This document shows, in pieces, positions 44,400 through 50,590 of a stretch of DNA of 50,590 nt. Both the position numbers and the translations under genes were made by a program. Source of the stretch: Rhodoferax sp. Its GTDB lineage: Bacteria; Pseudomonadota; Gammaproteobacteria; Burkholderiales; Burkholderiaceae_C. The notes under the pieces are model-generated. The model had not been told where the DNA came from. It saw nothing but the letters and a program-made list of their open reading frames with translations, and ran no database searches. The DNA lies in the NCBI GenBank assembly GCA_020048895.1, contig JAIFLV010000108.1, forward strand, positions 1-50,590, read 5' to 3'. The stretch's first letter is position 1. Every line of letters starts with the position of its first letter.

Positions 44400-45868
44400 C
44401 CCATGCCGTACAACCCCATGACCTGGGCATCCTGGTGATTGATGACGAACCAGATCTACGCACCTTGTACGAGTTGACACTGCTGCGGGAAGGCTACCGT
44501 GTCGAAACGGCGGGAAGCGTCGCAGATGCACGAGCACTCTTGAACCAAGGCCGGTTCTCGGTAGTGATTACCGACATGCGTCTACCCGACGGATTGGGTA
44601 TTGAATTATTGACGTACCTGAAACAGGCTCAAAGACCGGAGCGCTGCGTCGTCATTACCGCCCACGGGTCTGCCGAAAATGCCGTTGAATCCCTCAAGGC
44701 CGGTGCCTTTGACTACCTGACAAAACCGGTGGACTTGAAGCAATTCCGATCCGTCATCGCTTCTGCCGTGCAAGACACACTCGCAGCGGGCAGCGCCGTT
44801 CGAACGTCGCCGGCAGCTCATCCTTCACGCGTTATTGAGCATTCAAACGCCGGAGCAATTGCGCTGGAACGCCTGGTCGGCGAATCTGCCGTTATGTGCA
44901 GCGTAAAGGAGCGTATTCTCAAAGTTTCGCGCAGTATGGCTCCCGTGCTGGTGCGGGGAGAATCCGGCACAGGCAAAGAACTGGCTGCTCGCGCCTTGCA
45001 TGCCAACAGCCACCGGTTTGCCGGGCCATTGGTTGCCGTCAATTGCAGTGCCATCCCTGACAACTTGCTGGAAGCAGAGTTCTTTGGCGCCCGCAAAGGC
45101 GCGTACACCGGTTCAACGCACGATCGAGACGGGTTTTTCCAGGCTGCAAAAGGGGGAACGCTCTTTCTGGATGAGATTGGTGACCTGCCTTTGGCAATGC
45201 AATCCAAGCTTTTGCGCGCCATCCAGGAGCGATGCGTACGGGCGATCGGATCCAATGTGGAGGAGCAGGTTGATGTTCGCATCGTTAGCGCGACCCATAA
45301 AGACCTGGCCGAAGAGATTGCGGCCGGACGGTTTCGGCAGGATCTTTTTTATCGCTTGAATGTCATTGACATCTTTGTTCCACCTTTGAGAGAACGGCTG
45401 GAAGATCTGCCGGTGCTGTGCGATGCGCTGCTCAGGAAGATTGCACTGGAGGCGAACTGCGCAATCCCGTCCATATCAGAACAGGCCATTTCGCAGCTCT
45501 CCAAGCTGCCCCTACTCGGAAATGTTCGGGAGCTGGAGAACCTTTTACATCGCGCCGTCGCGCTGGGCGACGGAGCCGAACTCGATTTGGACGAGGCCAT
45601 GCACATCGCAAGCCCCCCGGCAGTGCAAATCCAGCCACTGAACCCGGTCAGCACCGCTTGCACCACCGAAACCAGCCTGCCAGATGATTTACAGAATCAC
45701 CTGGATGCCGAAGAACGGGAAATCCTGATACGCGCGCTGCGGGCAACGGGGTTCAATCGAACTCTGGCAGCCAACCTGCTCGGACTCAGTTTGCGTCAAA
45801 TACGCTACCGCATCTCGCGCCTGAAAATCGACACGCCCAGCAACCGCGACAGTCCTGACATGTCCTGA
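44396..45868 (+). CDS. pilR: Sigma54-dependent response regulator PilR
   Basis: PilR is an NtrC-family activator of the pilin promoter. The 490-residue protein has a receiver domain with phosphoacceptor D60 (VVITDMRLPDG). The AAA+ domain has Walker A GESGTGKE, LFLDEIGDLPL and R-finger region ATHKDLAEEI. A C-terminal Fis-type helix-turn-helix ends the protein (GFNRTLAANLLGLSLRQIRYRISRL). The sigma54-contact loop reads GAYTGS instead of the usual GAFTGA; Tyr for Phe is tolerated in other activators, whereas the final Ser is less usual. pilA is not in the window, so its target is elsewhere. Confidence 0.93.
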   Translation: MTHAVQPHDLGILVIDDEPDLRTLYELTLLREGYRVETAGSVADARALLNQGRFSVVITDMRLPDGLGIELLTYLKQAQRPERCVVITAHGSAENAVESLKAGAFDYLTKPVDLKQFRSVIASAVQDTLAAGSAVRTSPAAHPSRVIEHSNAGAIALERLVGESAVMCSVKERILKVSRSMAPVLVRGESGTGKELAARALHANSHRFAGPLVAVNCSAIPDNLLEAEFFGARKGAYTGSTHDRDGFFQAAKGGTLFLDEIGDLPLAMQSKLLRAIQERCVRAIGSNVEEQVDVRIVSATHKDLAEEIAAGRFRQDLFYRLNVIDIFVPPLRERLEDLPVLCDALLRKIALEANCAIPSISEQAISQLSKLPLLGNVRELENLLHRAVALGDGAELDLDEAMHIASPPAVQIQPLNPVSTACTTETSLPDDLQNHLDAEEREILIRALRATGFNRTLAANLLGLSLRQIRYRISRLKIDTPSNRDSPDMS

Positions 45869-45941
45869 TGTTTCCGCTACCCGGCGCAATACCAATCGCC
45901 TCGTAGACAGGTTCTTCAGCCAATCACAAAAAAAGACCAGA

Positions 45942-45957
45942 ACACTACCCGTAGTGG
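45942..45957. promoter_or_regulatory. NrdR box 1
   Basis: ACACTACCCGTAGTGG is a near-palindrome matching the NrdR box (acaCwAtATwGtgt type) in its outer arms. It lies exactly 32 bp upstream of box 2 (16-bp gap), the spacing found in known NrdR-controlled nrd promoters. Confidence 0.75.
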
Positions 45958-45958
45958 C

Positions 45959-45987
45959 TTGCAAGGTCATCACACACCATATATAGT
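45959..45987 (+). promoter_or_regulatory. Probable sigma70 promoter of nrdAB
   Basis: TTGCAA (45959-45964) and TATAGT (45982-45987) are separated by 17 bp. The -10 lies within NrdR box 2 and the -35 directly follows box 1, so NrdR binding would block RNA polymerase. The leader to the nrdA ATG would be about 90 nt. Confidence 0.5.
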
Positions 45988-45989
45988 GT
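45974..45989. promoter_or_regulatory. NrdR box 2
   Basis: ACACCATATATAGTGT is an almost perfect match to the palindromic NrdR consensus. NrdR is the ATP/dATP-sensing repressor of ribonucleotide reductase genes. Together with box 1 it predicts repression of nrdA when dATP is high. Confidence 0.85.
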
Positions 45990-46083
45990 GTTCTGCTTTC
46001 GCCGTCTGTACAATTATTGATTCCTGCAACGCAGCGGCACTCCCCAGATTACCAACCTGCAAAACGCATTAGCCGAGGTTCGA

Positions 46084-49008
46084 ATGCACTCTGTCGCCAA
46101 CTTACCATCCCTGTCTTTGAACGCAAATTTGGGGTCCGCAACCGCATCAGATTCAACACACGTGATTAACCCTGTGTTGGCGAATTACCACTTGATTCGC
46201 CGCAACGGTGCCGTCGTCCCGTTTGAACCCAACAAGATTGCCGTTGCGATGATGAAGGCATTTCTGGCGGTTCATGGAACCCAGGGTGCGGCCTCGGCCA
46301 GTGTGCGGGAAACCGTTGAGGAATTGACGCAACAGGTATTGCGGGCTTTGGTTCGCTCACGCCCCACCGGCGGAACGTTTCACATTGAGGATGTTCAGGA
46401 TCAGGTCGAACTGGGCCTGATGCGCGGGGGCCACCACGAAATTGCGCGTGCCTACGTTTTGTACCGTGAGCGCCGCACGCAGGAACGCGCCAAAACAACG
46501 GCAAAAGCGGCCCCCTCACCTGCGCAATTGCATGTGCTGGAAGGCGGCCAACGCATTGCGCTCGATACGCAGCACCTTCAACTCCTGATTTCCAACGCCT
46601 GCGAGGGGCTTGGCGCAGATGTGCGACCCGAACCCATTCTGGCAGAGACCATGCGCAACTTGTACGACGGCGTGCCCATGGATGAAGTCTACAAAGCGTC
46701 CATTTTGGCGGCCAGAACGTTGATTGAAAAAGACCCTGATTACACCTTCGCCACCGCTCGCCTACTGTTTCATACGATTGCCCGCGAGGTGTTGGAGCGT
46801 GAAGTGTCCCCTGCTGACATGCAGCAGGCTTATGCGGACTACTTTCCTGGTTTCATCAAGAGAGGGGTTGGTGCCGAATTGCTTGACGAACGACTTCTTC
46901 AGTTTGACCTGCATCGGTTGGCAGCGGCCCTGCATTCGGAACGGGACTTGAATTTTGATTATTTAGGGTTGCAAACCCTATACGACCGCTATTTTCTTCA
47001 TGAGGGCAAGACCCGAATCGAATTGCCGCAGGCGTTCTTCATGCGTGTGGCGATGGGCCTGTCTCTCAACGAAATTGACCGTGAAGCACGAGCGATTGAG
47101 TTCTATGAGGTGCTCTCCCGATTCGACTTCATGTCCAGCACCCCAACGCTGTTCAATAGCGGGACGTTACGCTCACAACTATCTTCCTGCTACCTCACCA
47201 CGGTGCCGGACGATCTGGATGGCATCTACGAATCCATCAAGGAAAATGCGCTGCTCTCCAAGTACGCTGGAGGGTTGGGAAACGACTGGACGCGGGTGCG
47301 CGCACTGGGCTCGCACATCAAGGGAACCAATGGTGAGTCGCAAGGGGTGGTGCCGTTCCTGAAAGTGGTTAACGATACGGCGGTAGCCGTCAATCAGGGC
47401 GGCAAACGCAAAGGGGCTGTTTGCACATATCTGGAAACCTGGCACCTTGACATCGAGGAGTTTCTGGAGCTTCGCAAGAACACGGGCGACGACCGTCGGC
47501 GCACACATGACATGAACACCGCAAACTGGGTTCCGGATCTGTTCATGCGACGGGTCATGGAGAAGGGCAACTGGACCCTTTTCTCGCCTTCGAGCGTCCC
47601 GGACTTGCACGACAAGTTTGGCGCCAACTTTGAGCGCGCCTACGTAGCCTACGAGGAAAAGGCGGCGCGTGGTGAGATCACCCCCTATCGGACGGTGCAG
47701 GCCAGTGACCTGTGGCGCAAGATGCTGACGATGCTGTTTGAGACAGGTCACCCGTGGATTACCTTCAAGGATGCATGCAATGTGCGCTCGCCCCAGCAAC
47801 ATGCGGGAGTCATCCACTCTTCGAACCTGTGCACGGAGATTACATTAAACACCTCTGACACTGAAACCGCTGTGTGCAACCTCGGCTCTGTGAACCTCAA
47901 ACAGCATCTGAAGAACGGCGGCATCGACCACGACAAGCTGAAGAAGACGGTGGCTACGGCAATGCGCATGCTCGATAACGTCATCGACATCAATTACTAC
48001 GCCGTGAAGAAGGCGCGCGATTCCAACATGCGGCACCGGCCAGTGGGCTTGGGTGTGATGGCTTTTCAGGACAGCTTGTACGAACTTCGTATTCCGTATG
48101 CCAGCGACGCAGCCGTCACGTTTGCGGACCAATCGATGGAGGCCATCAGCTATTTTGCGTATTGGGCATCGAGTGATCTTGCCAAGGAGAGGGGCCGGTA
48201 CTCGAGCTACAAGGGATCCCTGTGGGACCAGGGCATTCTGCCATTGGATACGCTGGAAATTCTGAAGACTGAGCGCGGGGGTTTTGTGGAAGTGGACCGC
48301 ACCTCCAGCATGGACTGGGGCGCTCTGCGCAGGAAAATTGCCAGCGATGGCATGCGCAATTCCAACTGTGTCGCAATTGCACCCACCGCGACCATCTCCA
48401 ACATTATTGGCGTGGACGCCTCCATCGAGCCAAGCTTCGGAAACCTTTCCGTCAAGTCCAATCTCTCCGGAGAGTTCACCGTCATCAATGGCTATCTGGT
48501 ACGCGATCTCAAGGCATTGGGGCTCTGGGATGACGTGATGGTGATGGACCTGAAACATTTCGATGGTTCGCTCAGCCCGATTGACCGTGTACCACGGGAG
48601 ATAAAGCAGTTATATGCCACGGCGTTCGAAGTCGAAACACAGTGGCTTGTGGAAGCTGCAGCGCGTCGCCAAAAGTGGATTGACCAGGCACAGTCTCTCA
48701 ACATCTATATGGCTGGCGCATCGGGAAAGAAGCTGGACGAAACCTATAAGTTGGCCTGGTTGCGGGGTTTGAAAACCACGTACTACCTGCGCACCATGTC
48801 GGCTACCCACGCCGAGAAATCGACCGTTACAGCGGGGAGACTCAACGCCGTCTCTTCTGGTAATGATGGGCCTGGCTCCGTGCGCACCTCCAGCGCGCTC
48901 GAAGCTGCCGCGAAGGCGGCACAGACACAGATCGAACTTGCAGGCATTGCTGCAACAGACATCAAGTTCTGCGGTGTCGACGACCCCACTTGCGAATCCT
49001 GCCAGTGA
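46084..49008 (+). CDS. nrdA: Class Ia ribonucleotide reductase, large subunit
   Basis: NrdA reduces ribonucleoside diphosphates to deoxy forms. At 974 residues it is longer than E. coli NrdA (761). It has a complete N-terminal ATP-cone (LIRRNGAVVPFEPNKIAVAM, about residues 36-140), then a second cone-like region (LHVLEGGQRIALDTQHLQLL) resembling the vestigial second cone of Pseudomonas NrdA. Catalytic features are SSCYLT, the active-site NLCTE segment (thiyl Cys with flanking Asn and Glu), AVCNLGSVNL for the redox pair, the radical-transfer tyrosines near TTYYLRTM, and the C-terminal shuttle pair in PTCESCQ. The ATP-cone implies dATP inhibition, adding to NrdR control. nrdB follows 119 bp later. 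Confidence 0.97.
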   Translation: MHSVANLPSLSLNANLGSATASDSTHVINPVLANYHLIRRNGAVVPFEPNKIAVAMMKAFLAVHGTQGAASASVRETVEELTQQVLRALVRSRPTGGTFHIEDVQDQVELGLMRGGHHEIARAYVLYRERRTQERAKTTAKAAPSPAQLHVLEGGQRIALDTQHLQLLISNACEGLGADVRPEPILAETMRNLYDGVPMDEVYKASILAARTLIEKDPDYTFATARLLFHTIAREVLEREVSPADMQQAYADYFPGFIKRGVGAELLDERLLQFDLHRLAAALHSERDLNFDYLGLQTLYDRYFLHEGKTRIELPQAFFMRVAMGLSLNEIDREARAIEFYEVLSRFDFMSSTPTLFNSGTLRSQLSSCYLTTVPDDLDGIYESIKENALLSKYAGGLGNDWTRVRALGSHIKGTNGESQGVVPFLKVVNDTAVAVNQGGKRKGAVCTYLETWHLDIEEFLELRKNTGDDRRRTHDMNTANWVPDLFMRRVMEKGNWTLFSPSSVPDLHDKFGANFERAYVAYEEKAARGEITPYRTVQASDLWRKMLTMLFETGHPWITFKDACNVRSPQQHAGVIHSSNLCTEITLNTSDTETAVCNLGSVNLKQHLKNGGIDHDKLKKTVATAMRMLDNVIDINYYAVKKARDSNMRHRPVGLGVMAFQDSLYELRIPYASDAAVTFADQSMEAISYFAYWASSDLAKERGRYSSYKGSLWDQGILPLDTLEILKTERGGFVEVDRTSSMDWGALRRKIASDGMRNSNCVAIAPTATISNIIGVDASIEPSFGNLSVKSNLSGEFTVINGYLVRDLKALGLWDDVMVMDLKHFDGSLSPIDRVPREIKQLYATAFEVETQWLVEAAARRQKWIDQAQSLNIYMAGASGKKLDETYKLAWLRGLKTTYYLRTMSATHAEKSTVTAGRLNAVSSGNDGPGSVRTSSALEAAAKAAQTQIELAGIAATDIKFCGVDDPTCESCQ

Positions 49009-49127
49009 TCAACGCCGGCACTTACTGCATGGCGCGATGCTATGACACAACACATCGTGGCCACGCAATGCAGGATTGCTTTTCATTTCATTTCGCTGCT
49101 CTCATAATCCACTGATCGGAAACCCCT

Positions 49128-50258
49128 ATGTTGTCCTGGGACGAAGAAGTCAAGCCCACCTCGCTGCCAAATTTCTCGCGCATACCGACAGAAAAACTGT
49201 CCGTGGTGTTGGACAAGCCACCCCTGCTGTCGGCGGCACCACGCCGTATGCGTGCATCGGACAAGCGCATCATCAATGGTGAGACCGACGTCAACCAGCT
49301 TGTCCCGTTCAAATACAAGTGGGCATGGGAGAAATACCTGGCCAGCTGTGCCAATCACTGGATGCCCCAGGAAGTCAACATGACGCGCGACATCGCGTTG
49401 TGGAAAGACCCCAATGGCCTGACAGAGGATGAGCGTCGCATCATCAAGCGCAATTTGGGATTCTTTGTTACCGCCGATTCGCTGGCGGCGAACAATATCG
49501 TACTGGGCACCTATCGGCATATCACCGCACCCGAATGCCGGCAGTTTTTATTGCGCCAGGCCTTTGAGGAAGCAATACACACGCATGCTTACCAGTACAT
49601 CGTGGAGTCGCTGGGACTCGATGAGAGTGAGATATTCAATGCGTACAACGAAATTGAGTCGATCCGGAACAAAGACCAATTCCTGATTCCGTTCATTGAG
49701 TCCATCATGGACCCCAACTTCAAGACCGGAACCCCGGAAACCGATCAAACCCTGCTGAAGTCGCTGATTGTTTTCGCCTGTCTCATGGAGGGACTGTTCT
49801 TTTACGTCGGGTTCACACAGATTCTTGCCCTTGGTCGCCAGAACAAGATGACAGGCGCCGCCGAGCAGTACCAATACATCTTGCGTGATGAGTCCATGCA
49901 TTGCAACTTTGGCATCGACTTGATCAACCAGTTAAAGCTTGAAAATCCGCAGTTGTGGACGGCTGCATTCAAGGCAGAGATCAGGGATTTGTTTGAGCGG
50001 GCCGTTGAACTTGAATACCGTTACGCGGAAGACACCATGCCACGTGGCGTTTTGGGGATGAATGCGTCCATGTTCAAGGGTTACCTGCGCTATATCGCGA
50101 ACCGCCGTGCAACGCAAATAGGCCTGGATGCTTTGTACCCGAATGAGGAAAACCCATTCCCCTGGATGAGTGAGATGATTGACTTGAAGAAGGAACGTAA
50201 CTTCTTTGAAACTCGCGTCATCGAATATCAGTCTGGTGGGTCTCTTTCCTGGGACTGA
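49128..50258 (+). CDS. nrdB: Class Ia ribonucleotide reductase, small subunit
   Basis: NrdB houses the di-iron tyrosyl radical needed by NrdA. The 376-residue protein has the ligand set in order: Asp in [10 protein letters not shown], Glu/His in [12 protein letters not shown], Glu in [12 protein letters not shown], and Glu/His in [10 protein letters not shown]. The radical tyrosine is the Tyr four residues after the ligand His (HTHAY), so it is a classic radical-bearing R2 rather than a Tyr-less variant. The C terminus ([16 protein letters not shown]) carries the Tyr of the radical path and the tail that binds NrdA. Confidence 0.97.
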   Translation: MLSWDEEVKPTSLPNFSRIPTEKLSVVLDKPPLLSAAPRRMRASDKRIINGETDVNQLVPFKYKWAWEKYLASCANHWMPQEVNMTRDIALWKDPNGLTEDERRIIKRNLGFFVTADSLAANNIVLGTYRHITAPECRQFLLRQAFEEAIHTHAYQYIVESLGLDESEIFNAYNEIESIRNKDQFLIPFIESIMDPNFKTGTPETDQTLLKSLIVFACLMEGLFFYVGFTQILALGRQNKMTGAAEQYQYILRDESMHCNFGIDLINQLKLENPQLWTAAFKAEIRDLFERAVELEYRYAEDTMPRGVLGMNASMFKGYLRYIANRRATQIGLDALYPNEENPFPWMSEMIDLKKERNFFETRVIEYQSGGSLSWD

Positions 50259-50267
50259 TCTGCGAAT

Positions 50268-50414
50268 ATGTTTTCTAGAATTTCATCCATCCCGTCGATT
50301 GCTGCATCGGCATTGCTGGTTGGATGTTCCCGAGTTCATGCTGCTGGGGTTGATCCCAACACCATGAATCGCTTCTTGCTCTCCAACTTGCAAGAAGTGC
50401 TCTTTGTTTATTGA
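50268..50414 (+). CDS. Possible 48-aa lipoprotein-like small ORF
   Basis: An ORF with ATG at 50268 and TGA at 50412-50414 encodes MFSRISSIPSIAASALLVGC followed by 28 residues. LVGC at 17-20 is a good lipobox, preceded by a short hydrophobic stretch and an Arg near the N terminus. Against it, there is no clear ribosome binding site and I know no homologue. It fills the 167-bp gap between nrdB and the histone-like gene. Confidence 0.3.
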   Translation: MFSRISSIPSIAASALLVGCSRVHAAGVDPNTMNRFLLSNLQEVLFVY

Positions 50415-50428
50415 TCAAGGAGAAGATG

Positions 50429-50590
50429 ATGGCAACTGCAAAAAAACCGGCCGCAAAGAAGGCCGCTCCCGCAAAGAAAGTAGTGGCGGCTAAGAAGGCT
50501 GCACCAGCTAAGAAGGCTGCACCGGCTAAGAAGGCTGCACCGGCTAAGAAGGCTGCACCGGCTAAGAAGGCTGCACCGGCTAAGAAGGCT
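50429..50590 (+). CDS. Histone H1-like DNA-binding protein (partial, runs off the window)
   Basis: The frame starts MATAKKPAAKKAAPAKK and continues as AKKAAP repeats to the window end, with no stop. This lysine/alanine/proline composition is typical of the eukaryotic H1-like nucleoid proteins of betaproteobacteria (HctB/BpH1/AlgP-like), which bind DNA non-specifically. A tandem ATG at 50426 is an alternative start; AAGGAG lies just upstream. The gene follows nrdB, but by 170 bp, so it probably has its own promoter. Confidence 0.85.
   Translation, partial: MATAKKPAAKKAAPAKKVVAAKKAAPAKKAAPAKKAAPAKKAAPAKKAAPAKKA
50489..50590 (+). repeat. 18-bp in-frame tandem repeat in the histone H1-like gene
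   Basis: Five complete units of GCTAAGAAGGCTGCACCR (50489-50578) and a 12-bp partial unit reach the window end. Each unit encodes AKKAAP. Units are identical except for the last base of the first, a hallmark of recent slippage or unequal exchange; copy number probably varies between strains. Confidence 0.95.

Noticed and set aside
1..50590. tRNA/rRNA genes, CRISPR arrays, insertion sequences, prophage or toxin-antitoxin genes
   Set aside because: None found on reading: no regularly spaced repeat-spacer pattern, no transposase or integrase motifs, no tRNA-like T-loop and acceptor pairing.

Overview
The window is an ordinary chromosomal segment of a betaproteobacterium, most likely of the family Comamonadaceae (Rhodoferax/Polaromonas-like). 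The support is indirect: the ffh–ypjD–PP0621-type–pilS–pilR–nrdA–nrdB order, a lysine/alanine-rich histone H1-like gene after nrdB, and dispersed copies of a short repeat of the kind I recall from comamonad genomes. I see no rRNA, tRNA, CRISPR array, phage or transposase gene. Genes are densely packed, with many 4-base stop/start overlaps.

Layout. (1) 1–1231: the end of a small membrane protein gene and a SAM methyltransferase, then a 440-bp gap holding a degenerate repeat. (2) 1672–9475: a nucleoside salvage/catabolism operon (adenine/adenosine deaminase, purine nucleoside phosphorylase, deoB, deoC, a two-domain ALDH16-type aldehyde dehydrogenase, deoA), met tail to tail by cdd. Phosphorolysis gives (deoxy)ribose-1-P, DeoB makes the 5-phosphate, DeoC splits deoxyribose-5-P to acetaldehyde and glyceraldehyde-3-P, and the ALDH is placed to oxidise the acetaldehyde. 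(3) 10069–12747: PspC-domain protein, signal peptidase I, NAD-type isocitrate dehydrogenase, CBS-domain protein.

(4) 12861–35368: a glycogen locus split by a tungsten module. A first glgC (12861–14180) is separated from a complete glycogen set (phosphohexomutase, glgA, second glgC on minus; glgP, glgB, glgX, malQ on plus) by 14185–22705. The intervening block has a tungstate ABC importer (tupBCA), a divergent ModE-HTH/periplasmic-binding-like regulator, and an aldehyde:ferredoxin oxidoreductase operon: four-cluster ferredoxin, W-pterin subunit, FAD subunit, MoaD-like protein and an unrecognised 99-aa protein. A hemerythrin-domain gene is divergent from it.

(5) 35451–45868: small exported protein, miaB, hybrid histidine kinase, a pyrroline-2-carboxylate reductase-like enzyme, ffh, cytochrome c assembly-type membrane protein, PP0621-like protein, and the PilS/PilR two-component pair. 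(6) 45869–50590: nrdA and nrdB behind a promoter with two NrdR boxes exactly 32 bp apart, a possible 48-aa lipoprotein ORF, and the start of a histone H1-like gene made of 18-bp tandem repeats that runs off the window.

The most notable items are the compact tungsten uptake/regulation/enzyme module with its unrecognised 99-aa partner, four copies of one dispersed repeat (two of them in frame inside genes of that module), the ALDH16 enzyme in a deo operon, and paired glgC paralogues that differ at the activator-site lysine position.
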